The notes: generated by a model not told the origin, from the sequence alone. Positions 12,605-25,837 are shown, counted from the stretch's first letter. The stretch: 64,000 bases of DNA from Psoroptes ovis (GCA_002943765.1 PQWQ01000001.1:1612001-1676000), one strand, 5' to 3'. Translations and numbers: made by a program.

Positions 12605-13875
12605 CGCCAGATTAATTTTTTTTTCTTTTATTCATTCATTTATCGATTTCATTTGCCATAATTTTTTATCATCATTTTACAATTGTTCAATTCATCAATT
12701 GTTTTATCAACCAGTGCTCACGACAACAATTTGATTGATCATTCATCAATTTATTGATTTGACATCATTTATCATCAAATAATGACCAACATATAGCAAC
12801 ATCATGTATCCATTGATTCAGTATTTGTTGATTGAAATTTTAATCAATTAATTTAAATTCTTTTTTTTCTCCAAGAATTCAATTTCATCATTTAACCTTG
12901 CTCAATCTGCTATCTCAAACAATCGCAATGAAATGATACATTTAATGATCATATTTTCTCCATCGATATTCTCGATTATGTAATGATATTTTCATTTGAA
13001 ATGTTTTTGAAATTCTTCCGATGATTGATATTTTTGTACTGTATCGGTGTATTTCTGAGTTCTGTTTTTGTTTCATTCATTCATTTGTACTGATTTCCCG
13101 TAATGTCATTGTTCCATATTTGTTTCGTTTTGTTTTTTGTTAATTTCGAAATTTGTGTACATTTCCAATACAATACGATATACAACAACATTGATTACCT
13201 GAGATATTAAGTATACAAACACGCAAACATAAATAATAATTTTGAATTTATTCCGGACAAAAATTCATTTCATTGAAATTATTTTTTTGTTCCGAAATAT
13301 TCAAAAAAAAAAAAAAAATTAATTTTCTCAAATTCAAAAAATTCTCCATAAATTTTTTGACATACAAACAAACAAATCAAAGTTTTGATTGCAATGTGAA
13401 TTCAGTGTGTTTTCATTCAATGTATTCAGTGTGTTTCATTCAATGTGCATTCTTTGTATCCTAAAAAACATGTAAATATCAATTATCATTTTATTGAATA
13501 TGATATAAACCTTCAACCTTTGACAGCCTAAATATTTGTTTTATGTGAAAAACTAAGAAAATTTCTTCGAGATTCTGATTTTTCATTTTATTCAATTATT
13601 TCTTGAAATTCGTGTGAATTTAGTGTGGTAAATTTGATTTGAAAGAATATAATTTTTCTCATACATTTCAAATGAGATTCAATATTTCATATTTCAATTG
13701 TTTGTATTCGGACAGTTTACGTTTGTATCTTTTATCATTCAAAAGCCATCATGAAAATAAGTGAAATACGCAAACATTGAATATTTAAAGCTCAAGAATT
13801 TTCATCAAATTCCCGCAAATAAATGCATCAATTATCATAAAACAACGATTTCGATAACATTTATAATCATTCATA

Positions 13876-16800
13876 ATGATTGATTTTTCAATTATTCATC
13901 GATTTGCAATAATGATAATAATATCATTATCATTATTGGTATTATTATCATTAATCACAGGTATTTATGTTAGAAATTTCTATATTTTTTTTCCTTAATT
14001 ATGATCGAATTGAATCAATTTGTTTTGACAATTTATCTTTGAATTGTACTATTTTTAATACGTGTCACATTTGTGTTCGTTGAAAATAGTTCATATAATT
14101 ATCTCATTTTTTTGAATTTTTCAATTTTTTACCAAAGAAAATTAATTCACTGTTTCCGATAGGCAAAATCGTTGAAAATACATTGGAAATTCAACGAGAA
14201 ATCCATTGATAATTGCAGATGCAAATCGTCAATTTTCACCTTGTTTTTTCTATTATTATCATCATTATTATTTGCATTTGTTTGTTCTGTTCGTCACTAT
14301 TACTATCATCATTATTTTGTCTATTTGCTTTGAATGAATCAATGAATAAATCATTTTCATTATTAGATTGTGTACACATTCAGGGATTCAAAGAAATTCA
14401 GGGAACAAGAATAATACTTCGATAAATAGAAATAATAATAATTCAAACAAAAAAAAATCAAATAAATTAGGTACCAAAAAACAGCCACGATTCAATTCAA
14501 CGATTTGAATATTTGTGGTCAGTTTTTTTCTTTATTTGATTTTGATTTAATTTTCATTTATGTTAACCAAACGAAAAATGAATGAATACAACAAATCCAT
14601 ACGGAATATCATTATTATTATTAACATTAAAATCATTGAAAATTGTAAATTGAAAAAAAATCGTGGTTGACAAGTAATTTTTTTCCATGTAAAAAAAATT
14701 TTTTTATATAATAATCATAACAACTTTCAATTATTTCAGTTGTCCTATGAATTGTCCAAAAAGTTCTTGACGGTTTTCAGCAAGTATTTTCATTGATTAG
14801 GATTAACATCATCATCATGAACTTGTCGGACATTTTATTTTATTCCATTCATTTCAATATTTTCTCATATTTAATGACAGATATTTTTATTATTTTCTGT
14901 TTGTTCCTCTTTACAAAATATAATTTACAATGCAAATTATTTCATTCCATTCATTTCGGGTTTGTTATGGTGTTTTTGCTGGTGTTTTGGTAACTAATAA
15001 ATGCGAAATATCGTTGAAAATGAATGCTGTGGACATGAATATAAATACGAATAGATGTTTCCAATGGTCATTTGTTTTATATTTGTGGTAAATGAATGAA
15101 TGAATGATTATTATTATTATTATTATTTATTCCAGCTTTCATTTATTATTATTTATTTTTTTTTTTGATTCATTTATCATTTAAAATGTTTTACAGCAGC
15201 GAAGACAACAGTGGCGAAAACAAATCAAAATTTACATCAACTTTGATTTGTTTTTGTTTAACTGTCGGTTTTGTTTGTTCCGGAATATTTCAAAAAAAAA
15301 AAAATCATTTTGCTCATTTTTTTTTGTTTTATTTTTAATGAAAATCATTCATTAATTAAATTTGGAAACAATTTTCGGTTAATTTCCATATTTCACACAT
15401 ATGTTTGACCATGTCCACGTTTGATGAATATGTTTTTCAAATGAAATGAGTCTTTTTCTGTATTGTCTTTAACAACGAAAATTTACCTTCACTTGGTGAC
15501 TTAGTGATCATCGTTTCAATGATGATCACTAAATGCCTTGAATCATCGTCAAAATATATGAAATGAAAATGAAAACGTTCAAATCAATCAATCGATTAAA
15601 TGTATTTCTTTTTCTTTTTGTTTCTTTATTTGATATAATTTTAGTTTTGGTCATAATCTAAATATAAATAAGTAATAAACAAAAATAGTCATTCAAAATC
15701 AAACGTGTTTGTCATTCATAATTCATTCAAACATCTTTGTTTGAAATAATAATAATGTTTATGATTGAACAAAAACAATAAAATAAATGATAATAATTCA
15801 TCAATCGTTTACGCTGAATTGAAAATTATAAAAATATTGCAATTTAATCATGTAATTTCACATTGGTTTCCGTTGAAACAGAAATGAACATTTCATAAAA
15901 TAAATAATCGATTCAAATGGAAATTTGATTGATTTATATTTGAATGACAATGAAAAATCTTAAGATTGATTCAAAACAAAAAAATTCCAAAAGAATTCCT
16001 GACCATCAACAACAACATTTCAATATTTAATTAATGAAGTTGTTTGTCATTGTTGTTTATTTATGCCGTTTGCTGTTGTTGAATATGGGTTGAATAATTC
16101 CTCTCAAACACAATTAAATGATTGAATCGACCGACAATTATTCTTTCAAATATATTGAAGGATCTTCTACCCATATTTAAACATGGCGAAAAATATTTTT
16201 TTAGGCAAAACGTGACTAAAATTTTTGAAAAAACACATCACATTCATTGAATAATAATAATAATAATGGTAATATTAATGATAATGGTAATAATAACAAA
16301 CATTGATTAATAATAATGATGTGTTCATGAGTCAATTCACACACAGACACACAAATATACGTATAAATATAAATATTATATGATAATTATCATCATTAAA
16401 ATTATTATTATTATTATTATTAATTGCACAATTACCACTTGATTGTCACTTAATTAGTAGTTAATATAAATGTGTGCCAGTGTGTGTGTGTGTGTGTGTG
16501 CACCCCAATAATATCATCATTACAAAATTTAGTTAACTAATTATGTTTATTATTAATAATGATAATGATTTTGAATTATTATTGTTTAATAAAGACGATC
16601 AAAAAAATTGAAATAATCATTTTTTTCCTTCAAATAATTTGATAATTGATGATGATGATGATAATTTCATATTTCGCTCATGATAACAATAATGATGATT
16701 GTAATTCATTCGTTAATATTTTATTGCTTTGAATGAATTAAATTAAAATAAAATTTGAAATTTCGACAACAGCAGCAGCTATACGAGACGATAATGCACC

Positions 16801-19800
16801 AGCAGCAGCAACAGCAGCAGGTAATGTCTTCTGGAAAACATATTCGCATATATCACTTATAAACATGTGGCCAAATATGTGAACAATTTTATGATTATTT
16901 AATTGTTTCACCGCCACCATTATTATCGTCATCGCCACCACCTCCAGCAGCAGCAGCAGCTTTCCATATCTTTGACGTTTTGATTTCGTTTCAACATTTT
17001 TTTCAAAAAATAATCCGATATTTCTTATTTGTACCATTCTTATCGTTCTTATTATTCTTATGATATAATCATTATTCAATCAGTTTGATTTAATGTTTTT
17101 GAATTTCTGTGAATTTTATTGAATAATATCATAGATTATATGCAAACATCTGTCATGTAAAATGAAAATAATTACGAGAATTTCTATTTTTGTTTTTTGT
17201 TTCAATGCATTTATGGTTTGAGGTTACCGAAGGTTCTATTCAGCTGTATTAGCTGTCGATGAATTCAAGTGTGAAAATAAATATTCGTACGGTGGTAAAA
17301 GGGATGAAACGAACAATTCTCCATGATTTCTCTGGTTGATTATTCGTATGTTAGTATTTATTTCTAAATTTTTTTTGCCGAAACCAAAAATTTTCATTTA
17401 AATTGATTCAAATTATTCGCCCATTGTTGATGTTGTTGTTGTTGTTGTTGTCGGCAATTATGGTTGGTGTTGTTTCATTTAATTTTATTGAAATTAAAAT
17501 TTTTCTCAATTTTTTAAACGTGTTTGGCGGTTCGGAACCACCGAAACAGCTAAAGAATGTACAAAATGGCTCACAGAAATCCTTACCATCAACAATGTCA
17601 AACAAAACTTGTAAGATGCAGAATCAATCTGTGAAAACCCGAATTTTCTTATTATCTTATCCTAAACGGATCATCGAGCATTGAAGATATAAAAAAATTC
17701 AAGAAATCAAGATTTGCAAGAAACCGAAAATTTTTCTGAAAAATATTAAATCAATTTCTATGTTAATCACACACACACACATACTCGTAAACACATGAAC
17801 ACTTGTCCACAAATTTACGAATACATTATGCGATATCATTCTTAAAACAAAACATCTGAAAACGAACAACGAAAACATGCACATAAATATTGAATTAAAT
17901 TCATTCATTTTTTTCTTCCATTGTCTTTGTCTTATAACGAGATGATAATATTATCATCGATATCATTATTATTGTTGTTGTTCAAAAAACATGACATCGA
18001 TTTCGATCAAAAATTTTGATCATATTATATTCAATATTTTCCATTTTCAAAATATGTAAAACAATTCATATTTGAGATTTATTATTATTTGAAAATTATA
18101 TTCAAAATTGAAATTACAATAAAAACCACAAATGAATGAATCCGTGAATCGGTGATCGGTGAATGAATGATGTATTTTGCCAAAAGAAAATATACAAATT
18201 TTTTTTTCTCCGACCGCAAATCAGGACCAAAATTACATGCTAATTTATTCCGAGAACCGAAAAAAATTTATGGAAAATATGAAATTAAATTTTCCATTTT
18301 TTCTTATCGTTGCACGACGAAGATGTAAAGATATTGATCATGATGATTGCATGATGTTGCAGGTTGCATTGACTGGGTCTTTGATATTTTAATTTTAATT
18401 TCAATTTCAAGTTTTTTTCAATCCTTTTGAAACATTTGAATGTTTTTTGAACCCATAAGAATTGATCGTTTTAGTTTTTGCTCTTCGTTTGCTTTGCCGA
18501 TTGATGATATTTGAATGAATCTTGATTTGCCTGCCACACATATGCATGGCCTTATGCCAGTGGCCATTCGGTGCGATTGTTTGAAATTATGCATATTTGA
18601 AATTGATTGAATAGGAATGGAATAGAAATGGTGAAAAAAATTAATTAAACTCGAATTGATTTGAATTGATTGTTCTATTTTCATTCAGTTTTCATCAATT
18701 GTGGAATTGTTTTCTTTTTTCCATAATGGTACTTATTTGTTTGATTGTATTACAATGTATTCACTGTGTACATTTCCACAAAAATAATCATTAATAATAA
18801 TCTATTAATTAATTGTTCGTTTATTTATTTCTAAATAAATTAAAATATAGAAATAACCAGCATACGAATCAATCATTTTCAAGTGCCCGAAGCTGTTGAA
18901 AGAGGTCATCAAGCAATATTGTATTGTGATTATTCATTAGATAATCATGAAGAATTATATTCAATTAAATTTTATAAAAATAATATCGAATTTTACCGTT
19001 TTGTACCAAAAGAATTAATACAAAAACAATCATATAAATTGATCGGTATATATGTTAATGTAAGTATAATTATTATTATGATCATAATCATTATTATCGC
19101 ATTTCTTCACTAAAAACAAAATCAAAAATTATTATTACTTAAACCATAATCATTTGTAAATTTGTGATAATAACAGCCAGAGATAATAGGCGATTACAGC
19201 AATAACAGTTAATCAAAAAATCTGATGATCACAATCAGGGTGTGTGTGTGTGTTGGAGTATGTATGCTCTTCATACGCACAAACGATTCACCAAATTCAA
19301 AATTTCTTATCTCAAATTATTCCGAGAAAAACATAAAATTACCAAAAATTATCATTGATAATACGAAATCATAAATTTTTTACGAAAAAAATGAATTTGA
19401 TATGAAAAAATATTCAATTTTCTAATAATTTTCAATCAATTATTGAATCAAATCAATATATAAGACTTGTATATGAGATTATACATATTTCCACCAATTC
19501 TAACGATATCAGGTACAAATACATTTGATACAATTGATATTTTTAGTACCATTGTTGTTCGTATCATTATCATTGAAAACCAAAAAACAATTATGGCTCA
19601 AAGAATATCAATGAATTCTCTTGACAATTTAAATTTCATTATAATTTTTGATATCAAATTTTCTGAAATCACAAATTACCAATATCATAATCATTTTTCA
19701 AATGATTATACGCCTTGTTTTAATTTTAGATTTTCTTTCTAGATTTGAATTCAATTTGAATTTGGAATTTGTTGCATAATTTAATAAATTATCATTTTTT

Positions 19801-21306
19801 CAATGATTATTTTGCGCTGATATTCAAATGTAAATTGAATTATTATTATGATTATCATTGATTATTGCTGTTGTTGTTTGGATGATCATTACCTGATGAT
19901 TTGTCACACACCAAAGACCGAAAATAATAACAACATGACCGCATGATTGAAATTTTTTCTTGAGTCTTCTCGCATTGAAATACTGAGAGCTAAAATTTTT
20001 GAAATTGAATCAAGATGAAAAACACCCGAAGTCAGTTTATAATCCAGTCAGGGGAGCGAAAAAGTGTCCCAATTTTGTTCCACATACGAAGACCATTCTT
20101 TTTCCGTCATCATTATTCGATTATTGTTTGAAATTTTTGATGAGAATTGAAAATAAAATTGAAAAACCCAAATAAACAATTTCATGTTACACCCAATCGT
20201 ACTGGAATGAATTGGATTGGAAAAAGCTGAATTGAAATAAACTAGAATGAAACAAAATTCTTTTCAAAAAAAAAAAAAAAAAAAAAAAATTTGACACATG
20301 AGATGAGCCAATTTACTCGCAATGAACAACCTTAGAAACAATTCCATGATTTTGTAAATGGAAATGATTTGATTTTCTTTGATTCTTCCCTATGTTGTTT
20401 CCTTTGATTATTGTTATTTGAAAAAATTACTAATTCTTAATTCTTGATTTTTATTTTCTTTGATTATCATTTTATAATTCAATTTTACATGATTAATCGT
20501 CATCATCATTACTTGCCATTAGTTAAAAGCTTCAAATTCAACACATGTATTCTTGAGTCAAACAAATCTGGTGAGTATTTATTTATCTGGTATTATTTAT
20601 TATTTATTGTTTCAAATTATGAATTTTTAATTATAATATCATTAATTATGATATCAATGAATTATTTCATTTGATTTTTCATTTTAATTTTTTTTTTGTT
20701 AATTTCACCATTCATTTATTTATTTATTTATTCATCTATATTTGTATAATTGTCATTGTCGTTTTTGCTGTTTTTGATCTCATTGTTGTCGTTATTGCTG
20801 TTGTTGTTAATTGCGTGATTATCATTAAACAATATCAATGTCTCATAATACTGTTAATGTCAAAATAATGATACTAATGGTGGTGGTGGTGGTCAAACAA
20901 AAAAAATTAACAATCAACCATTATGAAATGAATGAATACATGAATGCAGAATTCCGATGGCCTATACATTTGTGAAATAAGTACCGAAGGTAAGTAAATA
21001 CAAGATAAAATTTCTATTTTTACCAATATTAAATATGAAAAACAAATAATAATAATAATGATTACTACAAAAAAATGTAATGTTATATGGCTCGTTATGC
21101 AATAATATCAATATCAATGCTTTTTATATAAATGTTGCCCGAATCTCTAATGTTTCGATTAAATCAAATACAAAATACGAATAATGATTGTATTGATATA
21201 AATAATAATTGATCTTCAATCATCAACTACTAAATACTAAACACTATTGTCATTGATATTCTTTTGTTATTTTTAGTTTTTTATAACAACAAACAACAAC
21301 AACACC

Positions 21307-21343
<37 letters not shown>

Positions 21344-23041
21344 CATAGTTAGGATACAATTGTTTTTTGGTCTTTTTGTCTTCTTGTTGTTTATCATCAT
21401 GATCATCATTTGATGATAATAACAGCTACAACTGCAATGATGATGATGACAAAAACATTTTTTACTTGTAATAATGAATAATTTACTGATATAGTCTTGT
21501 TGTTGTTTTTGCTGTTGTTGTTCGAAGTGATTACCTGGCCATATGCTGTTGTTTGTTATAAGCATAAATTTAACCTTTTTGTTATTTTGATTTTGTTTTT
21601 GATGGTCCAAAACAAAATCAATGAAGAAATTCATTTCAGGGCGAGTCCATGATTTTTTTTTCTGAGGACTAAAATCGATATATGTTGGTCTTGATTTTTG
21701 TTTTTTTCTTAAAAAAATGATAATCAACCAACAAGATAATGGTTAATCAGTGATGGCCGTAATCATTGGATTTAATTTTCATTCTTTAATTGAATAGCAA
21801 ATAATGATTGATTAAATTCAATTCTAAATGTCATTTAATGAGATGAATAACAAAGAAATTGGATATAATTAAGTTATCAGTTTTTTGATTTATTTGATTG
21901 ATTTTTTTTCGCTTTGTTTATTTGTTCAAATACAAGGACCAATATTTTCAACAGTTCGTAGTGAACAATTTATGAAGATATACGGTATGTCGAATGAGTT
22001 TTTATTTTTTTAAATTATTGAGGTCATTTTTTGACGGAAAATGAATTTTTACAGTTTTACCAGATAAAAATGTACAAATACTGGGTATTATGGATCAATA
22101 TAATTATGGTGAAAATATTAGTCTTGTTTGTAAATCAGGTAAATCATGGCCACCATTACAATTGAAATGGTTGATCAATAATGAACCGGTATGATTTTAT
22201 ACAATTTTGTTTGTGATTCAATTGATTTTTTCTTTCTAAATTGTGATTATTTTAAATCATTTGGTAGGTTGATCAACGTTTCGTGATTAACATGACAAAT
22301 GAACGTTCAACATCTACATTGATTACATCGAGAATTGGGCTGAATATTGTAGCAAAACCACAATATTTTCATCGTGGAATACTTGAAATTAAATGTATAG
22401 CAACATTAACATTAATTTATGAATATGAAACAATCGAATATCTAGTGACTGGATCATCAAAAAATAAACATCATAATCGAATTAAAAATGAATGGTCATT
22501 ATTGCCAAATCAACGTACACCAATCATTACTGGAATGAAAAGAAATTTTCGTTTGGATGAAATTATCAATTTAAATTGTACGACAACCAAAAGTAATGCC
22601 ATATTGAAATGGTTTATCAATCAAAATCCTGTCAATGATAGTGATTTAGTTCATTATAATTATATTTATAATAATAATAAAAATCTGGTTAATTATAAAG
22701 ATAATCATGGTCATATAAAAATTCTTGGCTTATGGCTGCGTATGGACAAACAATTAATACAGATGCCAGAATTACAATTACGTTGTGTTGCATATTTTTA
22801 TAAAAAAATTAAACAATTAAATACAACATTAAAAATTCGCACATATAATAATCATATTGCTAAAGGTGATTTATGGGGTTTCGATACTTCATTATCATCA
22901 TCATCATCATCATCGTCTTCGTCATCATCGATATCTTTGATTATGCTGCAAAATGATAAATGTTGGTCATCACCATTATTATTATTTTTATTATTATTAT
23001 CATTATCATTAGTCACAACCATTGTCCAAATTATTGTATAA
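13876..23041 (+). CDS. Beaten-path (beat) family Ig protein, complete
   Basis: Second beat paralog, 445 residues over seven exons: 13876-13960, 18851-19059, 20523-20570, 20950-20989, 21937-21984, 22055-22188 and 22268-23041. Exon 1 is inferred: an ATG, then a strongly hydrophobic 28-residue leader, ending at GTATTT in phase 1, exactly what the next exon needs; the join rebuilds a signal peptide followed by EITSIRINHFQVPEAV. The 48-nt third exon (LKASNSTHVFLSQTNL) was found by matching the paralog. Three Ig-like modules show Cys pairs near C54-C122, C169-C231 and C292-C361. A run of 12 serines precedes a C-terminal leucine-rich segment ending at the stop, fitting a GPI signal. Predicted role: neuronal surface ligand or receptor, by family. 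The 4.9, 1.5 and 0.9 kb introns contrast with about 60 nt elsewhere. The coding exons from 18851 are solid; exon 1 is about 65 percent. Confidence 0.82.
14753..14832. mobile_element. short inverted-repeat element, copy 2 (MITE-like)
   Basis: Imperfect terminal inverted repeat, 14 of 17 positions paired: TGTCCAAAAAGTTCTTG (14753-14769) against the complement of TGTCCGACAAGTTCATG (14816-14832). The end sequences match those of the element at 9138-9209, while the interiors differ. Both copies are immediately preceded by TATGAATT. Confidence 0.45.
15501..15532. repeat. 12-bp perfect hairpin
   Basis: TTAGTGATCATC (15501-15512), 8-nt loop, and its exact complement (15521-15532), inside the large beat intron. 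Short for a microRNA precursor; could be a chance palindrome in AT-rich DNA or a protein-binding dyad. Confidence 0.5.
16479..16500. repeat. (TG)n microsatellite
   Basis: About ten to eleven TG units in the large intron of the second beat gene. Confidence 0.9.
20266..20289. repeat. poly-A tract (24 nt)
   Basis: Uninterrupted A run in the intron between the second and third exons of the second beat gene. Confidence 0.9.
21315..21343. repeat. poly-A tract (29 nt)
   Basis: Longest homopolymer in the window, preceded by an AAC-rich stretch, inside an intron of the second beat gene. Could be the tail of an old retrotransposed sequence, but no body is recognisable. Confidence 0.9.
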
Positions 23042-23121
23042 TTATTTTCAATTTAGATATATTTTTCGCCGGTTTTTCTCTTTGATTTTGTTTCAAAATA
23101 TCTGTAAATGTTTATATTGAT

Positions 23122-23127
23122 AATAAA
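23122..23127 (+). promoter_or_regulatory. poly(A) signal of the second beat gene
   Basis: AATAAA about 80 nt after the stop codon and about 230 nt before the CAF-1 p60 start. Confidence 0.4.
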
Positions 23128-23358
23128 ATTCAATTTTAAAATTTTCTCTAATTCAAACATTGACAATCAGATGGCTGCTAGTGTACCGATGAAATATGAG
23201 AAGAAATTAGCATTTCAAAACATTGTTTATGAGAATAATGTTATTTGGTGCCAAATTTGTGATTTTTCCCTCGTAATTTTTCAATTTATTATTATTTGAT
23301 TAGTCAAATTTGATTTGTTTTGATTTTAACTTGGATCGTTTTGTCATAATAAACAAAA

Positions 23359-25269
23359 ATGAAAATTTTTACACCATCAATATCATGGCATGATCGACAG
23401 CCAATATTGAGTGTTGATATACAAAATCGTTTACATTCAATGAATAATTCATTTAAATATTATCGTCTTGCAACTGGTGGTAATGATAATCATGTTCATA
23501 TTTGGAAAATATCGATTAAGAACAGAAATGTTGAAAATAATGATGATGTCAAATGTAAACCTAGTGACTTGATTGAATGTTTAGCTGAACTGACACAACA
23601 TCAAAGATCGGTAAATGTGGTACGTTTTTCACCAAATCTTAATGATAATCTTTTAGCATCTGGTGATGATGATTCATTGATTTATATTTGGAAATATTGT
23701 TGTGATGAAGAAAAATCATCAAACAATGAACAACTAAACATGAATCAATCAACAGTAGATAATATGACTGAATCTGATATCATATCGATAGAAGTATGGA
23801 GAACATGTAAAATATTACGTGGCCACAGTTTAGATGTATTCGATTTATGCTGGAGTTCTGATGGTCAATTTTTAGTATCAGGTTCAGTTGATAATAATGT
23901 CTTTGTTTGGGATGTAAATCGTGGTACAAAAGTACACAAAGTAATGAAAGAACATAATAGCTATGTTCAAGGTGTTACATGGGATCCGTTGAATAAATAT
24001 ATCGCATCATTATCGGCAGATAGACAAATGATAATATTCAATTCGAAAAATGGAAAAACATTGCACAAAGTTTTTAAGATGTATAATTTTGAAAATAATG
24101 AGAATAATAGCACCAATATTAATTTGAATAATACTCATGATGATAAAATGGTTACTGATAATAATAATAACAGCAAATCAACCAGATTATTTTATGATCA
24201 AACATTCATGTCATTTTTTCGTCGATTAACATTCAGTCCTGGTGGTGAATTATTGTTTGCACCATCAGGAATAATTGAACATGAAAATGATCGTTTCCAT
24301 AATGTTGTACATGTTTTTGAAAGAAAATCATTGAACAGGTATGCAATTATTAATCATCTTAAACCTTGATGCATTGATTCATGTTTTTTCTTTTTTTAAG
24401 ACCGAGTTTTTATTTATCAACCGGTAAATTAAGTATTGCCGTAAAATGCTGTCCGATCGTATTCAAACTTCGTAATAATCAAAAAAACAATCTCTTCAAG
24501 TATGTCCATCTTGTGAACTTATTCCATGATTTCATTGATTTTGATTTTTTTAATAATCAGTTTACCATATCGAATTGTATTTGCCGTCGCCACTGAAGAT
24601 TCGATTCTACTTTATGATAGTCAACAAGCAACACCATTTGGTTATGTATCAAGCATACATTATCTGCGATTGACTGATCTCTCTTGGTCATATGATGGCC
24701 GATTTCTAATTATCACATCTAACGATGGATTTTCATCATTCATCATATTTGATGAACAAGAATTAGGCGAGCCATACGAAGGAAAATTGATGGATTTTGA
24801 AGAAATTGACTCTTCAAATTTGAATCCAAAAAATTCAAATAAAATCAATCTCAGTTCATCCACTGCCAATGTCAACAGTGATAACAATACAAGTGGAAGC
24901 CCTAATAGAAAAACACCAAGTAAACCAATATGTTCAACACCTATTACTGAATATTTTCGTAAATCATCACCATCATCGAAAATTGTTCCATCTAATAAAA
25001 ATAATCAATCACAATTATCATTGTCTAGCCAAAAACAAATCAATCAATCAAACAACGCTAAAGCTGGAAGACGAATACAGTTCATTACATTACAAACGCC
25101 AAACAATAATAAATCATTCGATCAAAGTAATAATAATAATAATGATAATCTACAACAGCAACCACAACAACAACAATCTACACTAAAAGTAAATGATAAC
25201 GAACCGAAATTCACGGTCGGAATGAAACGTAAACAATTGGATAATGAAAATTTAATAGATAAAAGTTAA
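23359..25269 (+). CDS. CHAF1B: Chromatin assembly factor 1 subunit B (p60)
   Basis: WD40 subunit of CAF-1, the nuclear chaperone that deposits H3-H4 behind replication forks. Three exons: 23359-24338, 24401-24499, 24561-25269; 595 residues. The WD propeller fills roughly the first 400 residues: MKIFTPSISWHDRQPILSVD, ATGGNDNHVHIWK, ASGDDDSLIYIWK, LRGHSLDVFDLCWSSDGQF, SGSVDNNVFVWD, and after the introns LPYRIVFAVATEDSILLYD and LTDLSWSYDGRFLIITSNDG, all strongly CAF-1-p60-like. Low-complexity inserts (Asn/Ser-rich) sit between blades. The C-terminal tail is disordered and polar, with a basic GRRIQFITL motif near residue 528 that resembles the ASF1-binding B-domain type (inference). The start is the first Met, matching the conserved family N-terminus. 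It begins about 320 nt after the beat stop. Length and order fit the family. Confidence 0.95.
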
Positions 25270-25438
25270 TTTTATCAAATTTTAATTTATTCATTCGATT
25301 TGATTTGATTATTAATATGTTTTCATTATTATTATCTTTTATCATTATTATTATTATTATTATGTAATCTGAGTCTGATCTTGATTTATTGGGCCAAAAA
25401 AAGATAAATGAACAAAAACAAATTAATGAATAGATATA

Positions 25439-25444
25439 AATAAA
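25439..25444 (+). promoter_or_regulatory. poly(A) signal of CAF-1 p60
   Basis: AATAAA about 170 nt after the stop codon. Several weaker candidates follow. Confidence 0.35.
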
Positions 25445-25836
25445 TCAAGCTCTTTTTCAATGTTGGGTATATAATCAGAGTAATAATGAAAATTTTCGTC
25501 TTTTTTTGGATTTATCTCATTCTTTTTTTTATTGTCAAAATTAATTATTTTTTTAATTAAAAAAAATTCTGTAAGTAAATTATTATTTGATTTAATAATA
25601 ATAATAATAAAAAATTTGAAACCAAAAGCTCTGTGTTACATTTATAATTTAATTTCGCCATTTTGTATGTATAAATATTAGGAAAAAAGAAAAAATCTTT
25701 GGGATAATATTGGGATATTGTCTTGTCAGTTGCTTGTAATATCGAAACAAATTAAATTCAAATAAAATAGAAATATATAAATAAAGCCAATGAATGATAA
25801 TTGATAAATAGAATTGATAGAAATCATAATAACAAT

Positions 25837-25837
25837 G

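Larger units (their letters stand above)
13961..18850 (+). other. large first intron of the second beat gene
   Basis: 4.9 kb between the signal exon and the first Ig exon. It holds the second inverted-repeat element (14753-14832), a 12-bp hairpin (15501-15532), a (TG)n tract (16479-16500), CAG-type trinucleotides near 16770-16820 and 16945-16965, and a small palindrome near 17528. No other gene is recognisable on either strand. If exon 1 is wrong, this is intergenic. Confidence 0.5.

Noticed and set aside
16738..17079. 113-codon minus-strand ORF with Ala/Leu runs
   Set aside because: Runs come from CAG-type repeats; no domain, lies in the beat intron.
17403..17684. 93-codon plus-strand ORF and its antisense
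   Set aside because: Starts in a TTG/GTT repeat; no recognisable domain and an opposite-strand ORF of similar quality overlaps.
21308..21727. 139-codon minus-strand ORF
   Set aside because: Begins in the poly-A tract and is made of Gln/Asn/His repeats; inside a well-supported beat intron.
23108..23299. 63-codon ORF between beat and CAF-1 p60
   Set aside because: Covers the beat poly(A) signal and shows no family match; more likely UTR.
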